Assembly (NCBI GenBank): GCA_040905185.1
Contig: JBBDRZ010000001.1
Span: 469,224 to 533,223, forward strand
Source: DASTEQ01 sp040905185
GTDB taxonomy: Bacteria > Chloroflexota > Limnocylindria > QHBO01
Length of the DNA stretch: 64,000 nt
Direction of reading: 5' to 3'
Shown: positions 33,656-42,672 of the stretch, piece after piece
Numbering within the stretch: position 1 is the first letter of the stretch
Layout: each line of letters opens with the position of its first letter
Position numbers and translations under genes: made by a program
The notes under the pieces: model-generated
What the model was told of the DNA's origin: nothing
The model's database searches: none
What the model saw: only the letters and a program-made list of their open reading frames with translations

Positions 33656-34603
33656 ATGCGAGTGCTGGTGACCGGCGGAGCCGGGTTCATCGGTTCACAC
33701 GTCACCGATCGCCTGCTGGCACGATCGGACGAGGTGACGGTCATCGACAACTACGCCACCGGCCGGCGCGACAACCTGCCGGACGCGGCGCCCGGGCTGA
33801 CCGTCATCGAGGGGGATGTGGCCGACAGGGAGGTCGTCGAACAGGCCTTCAAGCGGTTTCGACCCGAGGTCGTGGTCCATGCCGCGGCGTCGTACAAGGA
33901 CCCCGAGGACTGGGCATCCGACGCGGCCACCAACGTGCTGGGGACGGCGCTCGTGGTACGAGCCTCTGAATCGGTCCAGGCGCGGCGGTTCATCTACCTT
34001 CAAACCGCCTTGTGCTACGGGCTCCATCCGCTGGAGCAGCCGATCACCCTCGACCATCCCGTCCTGCCCGGGGCAAGCAGCTATGCCATCAGCAAGACGG
34101 CCGGCGAGCAGTACGTGGCCTTGAGCGGGCTGGAATGGCAGTCGTTCCGTCTGGCGAACGCCTACGGCCCGCGCAACCTCAGCGGCCCGCTGCCGACCTT
34201 CTTTTCTCGGCTGACCGCCGGCAAGCCGTGCTTCGTGATGGACACGCGCCGTGATTTCATCTTCGTCAGCGAGCTCATCGACGTGCTCGAGAAAGCCATC
34301 GATGGCAGCGGCGGAGCGGGGGCGTACCACGTGTCGTCTGGCGGCGACTACTCGATCCAGGAGCTCTTCGATGCCACGGTGACGGCACTGGGCATCGAGC
34401 TCGATACGCCGGTCGAGGTCCGCCCCCGCGGCCCCGATGATGCATACACCATCCTCCTCGACCCCAGTCGCACCGAGCGCGACTTCGGCTGGCGGGCCGG
34501 CGTGCCGCTGGAGCAGGGCGTGAAGGACACCATCGAGTACTACCGGCGATTCGGCATTACCGACACCTACACCCACCTCAAACTGGAACAGCTCCGCGCA
34601 TGA
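33656..34603 (+). CDS. NAD-dependent UDP-sugar epimerase/dehydratase
   Basis: 315 residues, extended SDR family. LVTGGAGFIGSHVTDRLL binds NAD, VIDNYATGRRDNL is typical of GalE-like enzymes, and YAISKTAGE has the Tyr-x3-Lys pair. The usual catalytic Ser/Thr region reads LQTALCYG. RDFIFVSELIDVLEKAI is also family-like. It follows the amidotransferase by 2 nt and overlaps the next epimerase gene by 4 nt (ATGA). It could make a UDP-sugar C4 epimer or a 4-keto intermediate; the substrate is not determined. Confidence 0.87.
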   Translation: MRVLVTGGAGFIGSHVTDRLLARSDEVTVIDNYATGRRDNLPDAAPGLTVIEGDVADREVVEQAFKRFRPEVVVHAAASYKDPEDWASDAATNVLGTALVVRASESVQARRFIYLQTALCYGLHPLEQPITLDHPVLPGASSYAISKTAGEQYVALSGLEWQSFRLANAYGPRNLSGPLPTFFSRLTAGKPCFVMDTRRDFIFVSELIDVLEKAIDGSGGAGAYHVSSGGDYSIQELFDATVTALGIELDTPVEVRPRGPDDAYTILLDPSRTERDFGWRAGVPLEQGVKDTIEYYRRFGITDTYTHLKLEQLRA

Positions 34604-35655
34604 GCTCTGCGGCCGCGTTCCCGGGGGCGCGCGTGTTGGTGGTCGGGGGAGCGGGGTTCGTCGGCAGCAACCTGGTCCGTGCCCTTGTCGGCCGGGGAGC
34701 CGGCGCAGTGGTGGTCGTCGACAACCTGCTTTCGTCGAATCGCACCGATGTCCTGGATCTGCCCCCTGTCACTTTCATCCAGGGTTCCATCGCCAGTCCG
34801 TCGATCCTGGCCCACCTCGCCGACAACTTCGACTACGCATTTCACCTGGCTACGTTCCATGGCAACCAGAACTCGATGGCCGACCCTTTGGCCGACCACC
34901 GAAACAACTTGCTGACCACCTTGCGCCTGTATCAACGGCTGTCTGGGTTCAAACGCCTACGAAAGGTGGTCTACGCCTCGGCCGGGTGCACCGTCGCCCG
35001 GAAGGTGTATGGGGTCGCCGCGCCCACCCTCGAGGATGATCCGGTCGGGCTGGACCTCGACTCGCCGTACCAGATCTCGAAGGTTGCGGGCGAGATGTAC
35101 GGCAACTACTTCCATGCCCGCCACCGCCTCCCTGTCGTGCACGCGCGGTTCCAGAATGTCTACGGCCCGGGCGAGATCCTGGGCGCCGGACGGTGGCGCG
35201 GGACGCCGGCAACCGTCTGGCGCAACGTCACGCCCACCTTCGTCTACCGGGCGATCGTAGGTCTGCCGCTGGTGCTCGAGAACGGTGGGCGGTCGTCGCG
35301 CGATTTCATCTACGTCGATGACATCGTTGAAGGGCTGCTGCGGTGCGCGGTGCGCGGCCAGGACGGGGAAGCCTACAACCTGGCCAGCGGGGTGGAAACC
35401 ACGATCCGCGAGCTGGCGGACGCGATCAGCGCCTGCCTGCCACGGCCGGCGCCAATCGAGATTGCGCCTCGTCGGACATGGGATCACTCGGGCAATCGCC
35501 TCGGCAGCACGGTGAAGGCCCGGAAACAGCTTGGGTTCCGGGCCAAGGTCACGCTGGACGAGGGAATCCGCCGGACGGTGGCTTGGACGCAGCAGAACCT
35601 GCCGACGATCGAGGCCTCGATCAAACGCCACCGGCGGCGGCTCGCCGCCGCCTGA
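34600..35655 (+). CDS. NAD-dependent UDP-sugar epimerase/dehydratase
   Basis: 351 residues, second extended SDR in tandem. VLVVGGAGFVGSNLVRAL, VVDNLLSSNR, the active-site segment VVYASAGCTV with YQISKVAGEMY, RFQNVYGPGE and RDFIYVDDIVEGLLRC are all seen. Tandem SDR pairs in glycan loci often make 6-deoxy or epimerised UDP-hexoses. The ATG overlaps the upstream gene, and its stop overlaps the flippase start (TGATG). Confidence 0.87.
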   Translation: MSSAAAFPGARVLVVGGAGFVGSNLVRALVGRGAGAVVVVDNLLSSNRTDVLDLPPVTFIQGSIASPSILAHLADNFDYAFHLATFHGNQNSMADPLADHRNNLLTTLRLYQRLSGFKRLRKVVYASAGCTVARKVYGVAAPTLEDDPVGLDLDSPYQISKVAGEMYGNYFHARHRLPVVHARFQNVYGPGEILGAGRWRGTPATVWRNVTPTFVYRAIVGLPLVLENGGRSSRDFIYVDDIVEGLLRCAVRGQDGEAYNLASGVETTIRELADAISACLPRPAPIEIAPRRTWDHSGNRLGSTVKARKQLGFRAKVTLDEGIRRTVAWTQQNLPTIEASIKRHRRRLAAA

Positions 35656-37214
35656 TGGGGTTGACGGCCCCCGCAGCGTCCGGCGGACCAGCGGCCACGG
35701 GGCCTGCTCTGGCGATGAAGTCGCAGATCGTCCGACTCGGCCGGAACACTGCGATTTACGGCGCCGGGCAGGTGCTCCTGCGGATGGTGTCCCTGCTGCT
35801 TCTGCCGCTGTACACCAGCTACCTGACTCCGGCGGACTACGGGATCAGCTCGATCCTGGGTGTCATGACCTACTTCGTGACGCCCATATTCGCGCTCGGG
35901 ATCTCGGGTGCCATCGGGATCGTGTACTTCACCCGGGATGAGCCAGCGGAGCGGGCGGCCTCGATCTGGACGGCCTTCGCGACCCTCGCCGCCAGCTCTG
36001 CTCTGCTGGCGGTCGGAGGATGGGCCATCTCGGACCGCCTGGCGATGATGTTGTTCTCGGAAGGCCAGTCGTCCTACAACCTGTCCTACCTGGTCACATT
36101 GGCCCTGGCCACAGCTGCGATGAGCATCGCCACCCAGCCCCTGCTGGCAAGGCTCCAGTTCGAAGAACGGGCCAAGACGTTCGTGGCCATCACCCTGAGC
36201 TCGTCGGGCCTCTCGATCCTGGCAAGCGTGATCCTGATCGTGATCCTTGGCCGCGGAGTAGCCGGGTTCATCGAGGCGGCCGCAATCGCACAGGCCGTGA
36301 CGATGGTGGTCGCCATGATCGTGTCGTTGCGCGGCTTGCCGTTTCAGGTCAGCTGGACCATCGCACGGGAGCTCCTCGTGCTTGGCATGCCTCTCATTCC
36401 CGGGTTCCTCGCGATTTTCGTCATGCTCCAATTCAACAAGGTCCTCCTGCAGGCGGGCGCCGGTCTGGACGAGCTCGGTATCTACACCGTCGGGTTCAAC
36501 ATCGGTCTGCTGATGACCCTCCTGGTGAGCGGCTTCACCAGCGCGTGGTTCCCGTTCTTCTCATCGTTCATGAACCAGCAGGATCAGGCGGGTGCGCTGT
36601 TCGCCCGGGTCATGACGTACTACGTCCTGGGCGCGGGGACGGTATCGCTGCTGTTCTTCATCGGGGCCCAGCCGCTGATTCGGCTTGCGACCCAGCCGGC
36701 ATTCTGGGGAGCCTATGTGTCGGTCGGCCCTTCGGCCGCCGCGCAGTTCCTGATCGGAGTGCACAGCATCCTGGTGGTCGGGATGTACTTCACCAAGAGG
36801 GTGCGGGCCGGGGTGGTCATCCAGGGAGCTGCCGCTGCCCTTTCGGTCGTCCTCAACCTGCTCCTGATCCCGCCCCTGGGGGCGGGCGGAGCGGCCATCG
36901 CACTTGTCCTCGGATTCGTGGCCATGATCGTGCTCCAGCATGGGTGGAACGTGGCGCGGGTGCGCTTCCACGTTCCCTACGAGTGGCGGCGGCTCGCCCT
37001 GTTCGCCGCGATCTACGTTGCGACCGCCACCTTCTTCCTCTCGAATCGATCCTGGTCGCTGGTGGCGGAGTTGGGCCTGTCGGTCCTCGCCACGGTCACC
37101 TTGATTGGCCTCGTCCTCGCCCTCCTCAGCCCCGCCGAGCGCGCGGAGGCACGCGCCGAGGTCGCCCGCCGCCTGGGCCGTGGCGCGGGGTCGGGCGCCG
37201 AGTCCGCTCCCTGA
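35655..37214 (+). CDS. Wzx-like polysaccharide flippase (MOP superfamily)
   Basis: 519 residues with 12-14 membrane helices starting near AIYGAGQVLLRMVSLLLLPLY and LTPADYGISSILGV, the typical N-terminus of Polysacc_synt/MATE-like flippases. Polar residues recur inside helices as expected for a transporter. It would flip lipid-linked oligosaccharide repeats across the membrane. The start overlaps the upstream SDR stop and its stop overlaps paralogue B (both TGATG), giving a tightly coupled unit. Confidence 0.92.
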   Translation: MGLTAPAASGGPAATGPALAMKSQIVRLGRNTAIYGAGQVLLRMVSLLLLPLYTSYLTPADYGISSILGVMTYFVTPIFALGISGAIGIVYFTRDEPAERAASIWTAFATLAASSALLAVGGWAISDRLAMMLFSEGQSSYNLSYLVTLALATAAMSIATQPLLARLQFEERAKTFVAITLSSSGLSILASVILIVILGRGVAGFIEAAAIAQAVTMVVAMIVSLRGLPFQVSWTIARELLVLGMPLIPGFLAIFVMLQFNKVLLQAGAGLDELGIYTVGFNIGLLMTLLVSGFTSAWFPFFSSFMNQQDQAGALFARVMTYYVLGAGTVSLLFFIGAQPLIRLATQPAFWGAYVSVGPSAAAQFLIGVHSILVVGMYFTKRVRAGVVIQGAAAALSVVLNLLLIPPLGAGGAAIALVLGFVAMIVLQHGWNVARVRFHVPYEWRRLALFAAIYVATATFFLSNRSWSLVAELGLSVLATVTLIGLVLALLSPAERAEARAEVARRLGRGAGSGAESAP

Positions 37215-38467
37215 TGCGGAGAGCGCGCCGCAACGTCGACGGCATCCTCGTCCTCTACCACTTCATCCCGCCCTACGCCGAGACCGTCCTGGAGCACGCG
37301 ACCGCGTTCCAGCGCCATTCCCGCTTCCCGGTTTGGAACCTCAACACCGCCGAGCGTTTCCCATCGGCGCTGAACGGGCTCAGCTTCAGGGTCGTGGTGC
37401 TCCACTACTCCCTGTTCGGGTCAGCCGAGTACAAGCTGGGCCCTGCGTTTCTCGAGTACCTGCGCCGGAGCCGCGACAGCCTGCGGGTGGCGTTTTTCCA
37501 GGACGAGGCCACCCACGCAGGCCAGCGATTCACGTTCATCGATGCCCACGCCATTGATTGGGTCTTCACCCTGCTGGAACCCGAAGATGCTGAACGGGTG
37601 TACGGGCGGCGCGCTCACCGGCCGCGGCTGTCCTCGACGATTCCAGGCTATGTCAGCGATGACCTCCTAGATCGCGCGGCACGGTTCGCCAGGCCAGACG
37701 AGGAGCGCAGCATCGACGTCGGCTATCGGGCTCGCACGCTTCCCTTCTCGATGGGTCGGGGGGCGCGTGAGAAGAGCGAGATCGGCCGAACGTTCGCCAA
37801 GCGCGCGGCCGGTCGAGGGCTGACCCTCGACATCGGCGTCGACGAGGACCTTCGGCTGTACGGCGACGATTGGTACCGATTCCTGGGCTCGTGTCGGGCA
37901 GTCCTGGGGGTCGAGGCCGGCGTGTCCATCTTCGACCTCGATGACCAGGTCGGTCCCGCGACCGAGGCCTTCCTGGCTCGGCATCCGAACGCTTCATTCG
38001 CCGAGGTCGAGGCCCAGGTCCTGGAGCCATGGGAGGACAACATCCACTACCGCACGATCAGCCCTCGCCATCTCGAGGCGGCCGCCTTCGACACGTGCCA
38101 GATCCTGTTCGAAGGGTCGTACTCCGGCATCCTGGAGCCTGGGACCCACTACATCCCCCTGCGGAAGGATTTCTCGAACCTCGATGAGGTCATCCAGACG
38201 TTCCGCGACGCCGAACAGCGGGCGCGGATCGTGGCCAATGCTCGCCGTGACCTGATCGAGTCCGGTGGCTACAGCTACGCCCAGTTCATTCGTTCATTCG
38301 ACGATGCGCTCGAGGAGGCGGGCATCGGCCCGCCGTCCGCTCCGCGACCGCGGGCGGTGGACGACGCCCTGGCCCGAGGTGCCTGGCTCCGTCGCACCGA
38401 GCGCAGGCTGCGCACCGCCTACTGGCGCTTCCGACTTGCGGTGCGACGCTCCGGCCGGCGGAGCTGA
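37214..38467 (+). CDS. CgeB-like putative glycosyltransferase, paralogue B
   Basis: 417 residues. It shares with paralogue A the blocks DIGV-DEDL, YGDDWYRFLGSCRAVLGVE, TISPRHLEAAAFDTCQIL and YSGILEPGTHYIPLRKDFSNL, plus a common start (ILVLYH) and a basic tail. The first half has FFQDEATH where paralogue A has IPQDEFIN. The conserved R-x-L-E-A and G-x-H-Y-I-P-L-R stretch resembles GT-B donor sites of CgeB-like proteins. Its stop codon lies 49 nt inside the convergent rfbB gene. Confidence 0.6.
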   Translation: MRRARRNVDGILVLYHFIPPYAETVLEHATAFQRHSRFPVWNLNTAERFPSALNGLSFRVVVLHYSLFGSAEYKLGPAFLEYLRRSRDSLRVAFFQDEATHAGQRFTFIDAHAIDWVFTLLEPEDAERVYGRRAHRPRLSSTIPGYVSDDLLDRAARFARPDEERSIDVGYRARTLPFSMGRGAREKSEIGRTFAKRAAGRGLTLDIGVDEDLRLYGDDWYRFLGSCRAVLGVEAGVSIFDLDDQVGPATEAFLARHPNASFAEVEAQVLEPWEDNIHYRTISPRHLEAAAFDTCQILFEGSYSGILEPGTHYIPLRKDFSNLDEVIQTFRDAEQRARIVANARRDLIESGGYSYAQFIRSFDDALEEAGIGPPSAPRPRAVDDALARGAWLRRTERRLRTAYWRFRLAVRRSGRRS

Positions 38468-39471
38468 TTGCGGTAGGACGCGAGGTACTCGCCACTCTTG
38501 AGCGGTCGCCACCACTCGGGGTTATCGCGGTACCAGGTCACCGTCGTCGCCAAAGCGGCCTCGAAGTCGTGGCCCGGCCGCCAGCCGAGACGGCGCAGCT
38601 TGGTCGAGTCAACCGCGTAGCGACGGTCGTGGCCGGGCCGATCCTCGACGTGCTCGACCTGCGAGGTGGGGCGATCAGTCAAGGCCAGGATCCGGTGCGC
38701 GAGCTCCAGGTTGCTGAGCTCATAGCCGCTGCCGATGTTGTAGACCTCCCCCGGCTCACCGCGCTCCAGGACGAGCTCCAGTGCGTCGCAGTGATCGGTC
38801 ACGAATAGCCACTCCCGGCTCTGGTGACCGTCGCCGTAGACCGGCAGGGGCAGTCCTTCCAGCGCGTTGGTGACGAACAGGGGGATGGCTTTCTCGGTGT
38901 ACTGGTTGGGACCGAAGTTGTTCGTGGTCCGGGTGATCATGACCGGCACGTGGTACGTCGCCTGGTAGGCGCCCACCAGCAGGTCAGCCCCGGCTTTGCT
39001 GGCCGAGTACGGACTGCTCGGATTCAGCCGGTCGTTCTCGTCGGATGAGCCCTCCGGGACGTTGCCGTACACCTCATCCGTACTGATCTGCAGGAACCGC
39101 GCGGACCCATGGCGACGTGCCGCCTCGAGCAGGACGAACGTCCCGTGGATATCGGTCTGGATGAAGGCGTCCGGCTCGTCGATGCTGCGGTCGACGGACG
39201 ACTCGGCGGCGAAGTTGACGATGCCATCGGCGCCGCCCACGACGCGGTCGACCACGACGGGGTCGCTCACGTCGCCCTTCACGAACCGGTAGCGCGGGTT
39301 GCGGCCGACATCGGCCAGGTTGGCGAGGTTGCCCGCATAGGTGAGCTTGTCGAGGACGGTCACCTGGACGTCGGGGTGGCGCGCGAGCACGCGTCGGACG
39401 AAATGGGAGCCAATGAATCCTGCTCCACCGGTGACCAGCAGCCGTTGCGGGATCCAGCTCACGCCCGCCAT
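38419..39471 (-). CDS. rfbB: dTDP-glucose 4,6-dehydratase
   Basis: 350 residues from the ATG directly before the conserved N-terminus QRLLVTGGAGFIGSHFVRRVL. Other hallmarks: VTVLDKLTYAGNLANL, NFAAESSVDRSI, QISTDEVYGNVPEGS with the Thr-Asp-Glu triad, YSASKAGADLLV, RTTNNFGPNQYTEKAIPLF, YGDGHQSREWLFVTDHC and EDRPGHDRRYAVD. It makes dTDP-4-keto-6-deoxyglucose. rmlA, rmlC and rmlD are not adjacent. GTG codons 9-12 residues upstream are alternative starts. The 3' end overlaps paralogue B by 49 nt. Confidence 0.96.
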   Translation of the reverse strand: MAGVSWIPQRLLVTGGAGFIGSHFVRRVLARHPDVQVTVLDKLTYAGNLANLADVGRNPRYRFVKGDVSDPVVVDRVVGGADGIVNFAAESSVDRSIDEPDAFIQTDIHGTFVLLEAARRHGSARFLQISTDEVYGNVPEGSSDENDRLNPSSPYSASKAGADLLVGAYQATYHVPVMITRTTNNFGPNQYTEKAIPLFVTNALEGLPLPVYGDGHQSREWLFVTDHCDALELVLERGEPGEVYNIGSGYELSNLELAHRILALTDRPTSQVEHVEDRPGHDRRYAVDSTKLRRLGWRPGHDFEAALATTVTWYRDNPEWWRPLKSGEYLASYRNQLRRPERRTASRKRQ

Positions 39472-39525
39472 CGACCCGAGCGAGACATGCCACGGCACCC
39501 CTTTCACGCGCTCCCCGGTCGTCGG

Positions 39526-39531
39526 AGTGTA
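39526..39531 (-). promoter_or_regulatory. -10-like TACACT upstream of rfbB
   Basis: TACACT on the minus strand lies about 55 nt before the rfbB ATG in the 115-bp region between divergent rfbB and the pyrophosphatase gene. The distance implies a leader, unlike the nearby leaderless pattern. No -35 was identified. Confidence 0.35.
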
Positions 39532-39573
39532 CCGGCACGATACGACGGTCGGCCTGAAGGCCCGGCAACGCCG

Positions 39574-39579
39574 CATACT
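39574..39579 (+). promoter_or_regulatory. -10-like CATACT of the pyrophosphatase gene
   Basis: CATACT ends 7 nt before the ATG at 39587. The spacing matches the leaderless pattern of other genes here and helps to choose this start over upstream in-frame codons. Confidence 0.45.
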
Positions 39580-39586
39580 GAAGGCC

Positions 39587-40111
39587 ATGACCACCGACCG
39601 GCCGCCGATCGAGGTAACGGTCGAGATCCCGTCGGGCAGCCGAAACAAGTACGAGTACGACCACATTCGGCATCGGTTCGTCCTCGATCGGATCCTTTAC
39701 AGCAGCGTCCACTACCCGTGCGACTACGGGTTCCTCGAAGGGACCCTGGCCGATGACGGCGACCCGCTGGACGTCCTGGTCGTGATCAGCGAGCCCACGT
39801 TTCCCGGCTGCGTGGTGCGGGCGCGCCCGGTGGGGGTGCTCGACATGCGCGATGACAAGGGCCACGACTACAAGGTCCTGGCGGTTGCTGCTGACGATCC
39901 GCGTTGGGACGAGACGCATGCGCTCGAGGACCTGTCGCCCCACCGGCTGCGCGAGATCGAGAACTTCTTCCAGATCTACAAGGGGCTCGAGGGACGCCGG
40001 GTTGAGGTCTTCGGCTGGCTTGGCCTGGCCGACGCGTGGCGGATCATCGATCAGGCGGTAAGCGCCGGCGGGGCCGGCCAGACAACGGTAGAACCGGGGG
40101 TCGGGCGCTGA
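39587..40111 (+). CDS. ppa: Family I inorganic pyrophosphatase
   Basis: 174 residues, the usual bacterial length. It hydrolyses pyrophosphate released by biosynthetic reactions, including nucleotide-sugar synthesis. Conserved active-site segments: VEIPSGSRNKYEYD, YPCDYGFLEGTLADDGDPLDVLV (metal-binding aspartates), VGVLDMRDDKGHDYKVL, and FFQIYKGLEGRRV. Cytosolic and Mg-dependent by family knowledge. It is divergent from rfbB. Confidence 0.97.
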   Translation: MTTDRPPIEVTVEIPSGSRNKYEYDHIRHRFVLDRILYSSVHYPCDYGFLEGTLADDGDPLDVLVVISEPTFPGCVVRARPVGVLDMRDDKGHDYKVLAVAADDPRWDETHALEDLSPHRLREIENFFQIYKGLEGRRVEVFGWLGLADAWRIIDQAVSAGGAGQTTVEPGVGR

Positions 40112-40143
40112 CCCACCTGCGCGGCGGACCCCCGGCTGGCTGG

Positions 40144-41184
40144 GTGATCGCCGGTATTCCCGCGTCGGGCTCGAGCGGGGGTGCCATCCGTGCTCGGCAC
40201 GTGTTCACCGCGCTGGCTGAGCGGACCGGCGGTCGGGTCGTCGCCGCCTACGGTCGCCGGGGCATCCCGGCTCTGGCCCTCGCGGTCGCGTCGGCCTCGA
40301 CCGGGTGGCGCCGCTCATTGCATGTCGCGTCAACCGAGCTCCTGCCCCTGGCGGCCATCGCGATCCTCCGAGGGCCGGTGACGGCGGCGGTCCTCGACCT
40401 CCACGACCACCCCGCACTGCAGGCCGACGGCTTGCGCATTCCTCTGGCGGAGGCCAAGCGCCAAGACCTGCAACGCCTGTTCGCTCGCAACGTGGCGGCA
40501 TTCTCGCGGCTGGTCGTCCCCTCTCCCTCGTTTGCCGAGCTCTGCCGATTGCCCGCCGAGCAGATCATTGTGGTGACGAATGGGACGGACGCCGAACGGG
40601 TCGTCCCCCGGCCGGAGCCGGGGGACCCGGTCGTCGGGATGGTCTCCGGAGCCGCTCCGGGTCGCGGCATCGAGCTGCTCGTGAGTGCGATGGCGCGGGT
40701 CCGGGCCGAGGTCCCCGAGGCAACTCTCCGGTTGGCCCTGACCGCAACCGGTCCGGCCAGTGCGCGGTACCTCCGCACGCTGGCCTCGCAGTTGCGCGAA
40801 CGCGACCCCTGGGTCACCTTGAACGAGGTGCCGTATCGCCGACTCAGCGCGTTTCTGGGGGACGCCTCGGTGCTCGTCATTCCCCACCCCCCCGGCCCGT
40901 ACATGGATGCGTCCACCCCGGTGAAGCTCTTCGACTCGATGGCGGCCGGACGGCCTCTCGCCGTCACCCCGCGTTTCGAGACGCGGAAGATCGTGGAGGC
41001 GTGCCGGTCGGGCCTGGTGGCCGCATCGGACAGCCCGGACGATCTGGCGGAGGCGATCCTGAAACTGCTCCGCTCGGAGTCGTTGCGGCGCGAGCTGGGC
41101 GGGAACGCGCGACGTTGCGCCGTCGAGCAATACGACTGGCGAGTCCTGTCCGCTGGGTTGGCCGACGCGATCCTGGGATCCTGA
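40144..41184 (+). CDS. GT4-like glycosyltransferase
   Basis: 346 residues from a GTG at the beginning of the conserved region VIAGIPASGSSGGAIRARHV; an upstream GTG at 40036, overlapping the pyrophosphatase gene, is possible. The domain is GT-B: LDLHDHPALQADG, VVPSPSFAELCRLPAEQIIVVTNGTDAE, GMVSGAAPGRGIELLV, and the donor region ASTPVKLFDSMAAGRPLAVTPRFETRKIV, close to the E-x7-E block of GT4. It converges on glnA with an 18-bp gap. Confidence 0.82.
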   Translation: MIAGIPASGSSGGAIRARHVFTALAERTGGRVVAAYGRRGIPALALAVASASTGWRRSLHVASTELLPLAAIAILRGPVTAAVLDLHDHPALQADGLRIPLAEAKRQDLQRLFARNVAAFSRLVVPSPSFAELCRLPAEQIIVVTNGTDAERVVPRPEPGDPVVGMVSGAAPGRGIELLVSAMARVRAEVPEATLRLALTATGPASARYLRTLASQLRERDPWVTLNEVPYRRLSAFLGDASVLVIPHPPGPYMDASTPVKLFDSMAAGRPLAVTPRFETRKIVEACRSGLVAASDSPDDLAEAILKLLRSESLRRELGGNARRCAVEQYDWRVLSAGLADAILGS

Positions 41185-41202
41185 CGGATAGCCGGCTCGA
41201 CT

Positions 41203-42567
41203 CTAGAAGGCCTCCAGGTATCGGGCTGTCTCCCAGCCGGTGACCTGCATCCGGTACGCGTCCCACTCCTCGCGCTTGGCTTCCACAAAGCGCTCGAACA
41301 CGTGGTCGCCGAGCGCCTCCCGAATCACCTCGTCCGCGGCCAGCTCGTCGAGTGCCTCGCTCAGGGTGCCCGGCAGCTGGCGGATCTTCCGGCTCTGGAG
41401 CTTGGCCTCGTCGAGGTGGTACAGGTTCTCCTCTACCGGATCGGGGGCGGGGAGCTTGCGCTGGACGCCATCCAGACCGGCGGCGAGCATGGCCGCAAAC
41501 GCAAGGTACGGGTTGGATGACGGATCCGGGCAGCGGAGCTCGATGCGGGTCGAGTCGAGCTGCCCGCGGCTGATCTGCGGAATGCGGATGAGGGCCGAGC
41601 GGTTGATCCGCGCCCAGCCGATGTAGACCGGCGCCTCGTAGCCGGGCACCAGGCGCTTGTAGCTGTTCACCAGCGGGGCCAGGACCGCGATCATGCCGCG
41701 GGCGTGCTCCAGGGTCCCGGCGATGTAATGACGGGCGATCGCGGACAGCCCGTAGGGGTCCTTCGCATCGGCAAATGCATTGCGGCCGCGCTTGTCGTCC
41801 CACAGGGACTGGTGGGTGTGCATCCCGGAGCCGTTGATGCCGAAGATCGGCTTGGGCATGAAGGTCGCGTGCAGGCCATGGTGGGCGGCGACCGCCTTGA
41901 GGGTGGTCTTGAAGGTCACCGCGTTGTCGGCGGTGCGGAGCGCATCGGCATATTTGAAGTCGATCTCATGCTGGCCGATCGCGACCTCATGATGCGCCGT
42001 CTCGACCTCGATTCCGATCTCCTCCAGGTCGTTCATCATCTCCTTGCGGACGTCAGTGGCCAGGTCGGCCGACAGGTCGAAGTACCCCGCCGCGTCATGC
42101 GGCAGAGGCTCGATGCGGCCGTCGCCCAGCCGGAGCAGGAAGAACTCGAGCTCGGGGCCAGTATTGAAGGTGTAGCCCAGGGCCTTGGCCTTCTCCAGCT
42201 GGCGGCGCAGGACCTGGCGCGGGTCGCCGGGAAACGGCTCACCGTGCGGGGTGAAGACGTCGCAGATGACGCGTGCGCTGCCGGTCTCGATCGCACGCCC
42301 GTTGGCGTCCAGGCCCGGCTCCCAGGGGATGGGCGAGAAGGTCGTCAGGTCGGGCACGAGGAACATGTCCGACTCCGCGATCCGGGCGAAGCCCTCGATG
42401 CTGCTGCCGTCGAACCACTTCCCGTGCTCGACCGCCTCCTCGAGCTGGTGCATCGGCACCTGCACCGACTTGACGTGGCCGACGATGTCGGTGAACTGGA
42501 GGCTGACAAAGCGAAGGTTTCGATCCTCGGCCAGCTTCAGGGCGGCGGTGAGGTCCTTCCGAACCAT
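41203..42567 (-). CDS. glnA: Type I glutamine synthetase (alpha subtype)
   Basis: 454 residues from the ATG with an AGGAG ribosome site 8 nt upstream. It makes glutamine from glutamate, ammonia and ATP. Motifs: WFDGSSIEGF, FNTGPELEFFLL, ETAHHEVAIGQHEIDFKY, MPKPIFGINGSGMHTHQSL, NSYKRLVPGYEAPVYIGWA, NRSALIRIP and RCPDPSSNPYLAF. The length and the lack of the Tyr-containing adenylylation loop (region ENLYHLDEAKLQSRKIRQLP) point to GSI-alpha, regulated by feedback or transcription rather than adenylylation. A perfect palindrome lies 105 bp upstream. Confidence 0.97.
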   Translation of the reverse strand: MVRKDLTAALKLAEDRNLRFVSLQFTDIVGHVKSVQVPMHQLEEAVEHGKWFDGSSIEGFARIAESDMFLVPDLTTFSPIPWEPGLDANGRAIETGSARVICDVFTPHGEPFPGDPRQVLRRQLEKAKALGYTFNTGPELEFFLLRLGDGRIEPLPHDAAGYFDLSADLATDVRKEMMNDLEEIGIEVETAHHEVAIGQHEIDFKYADALRTADNAVTFKTTLKAVAAHHGLHATFMPKPIFGINGSGMHTHQSLWDDKRGRNAFADAKDPYGLSAIARHYIAGTLEHARGMIAVLAPLVNSYKRLVPGYEAPVYIGWARINRSALIRIPQISRGQLDSTRIELRCPDPSSNPYLAFAAMLAAGLDGVQRKLPAPDPVEENLYHLDEAKLQSRKIRQLPGTLSEALDELAADEVIREALGDHVFERFVEAKREEWDAYRMQVTGWETARYLEAF

Positions 42568-42672
42568 GTGCGGGGCTCCTTCTGGGCATGGGTGGGCAAT
42601 AGACCGATGAGGAGGCGAGGCTAGGCTGCGGCGGAATCCGCGGGAATGGAGCACAGCCCGCGATGGGGACCG

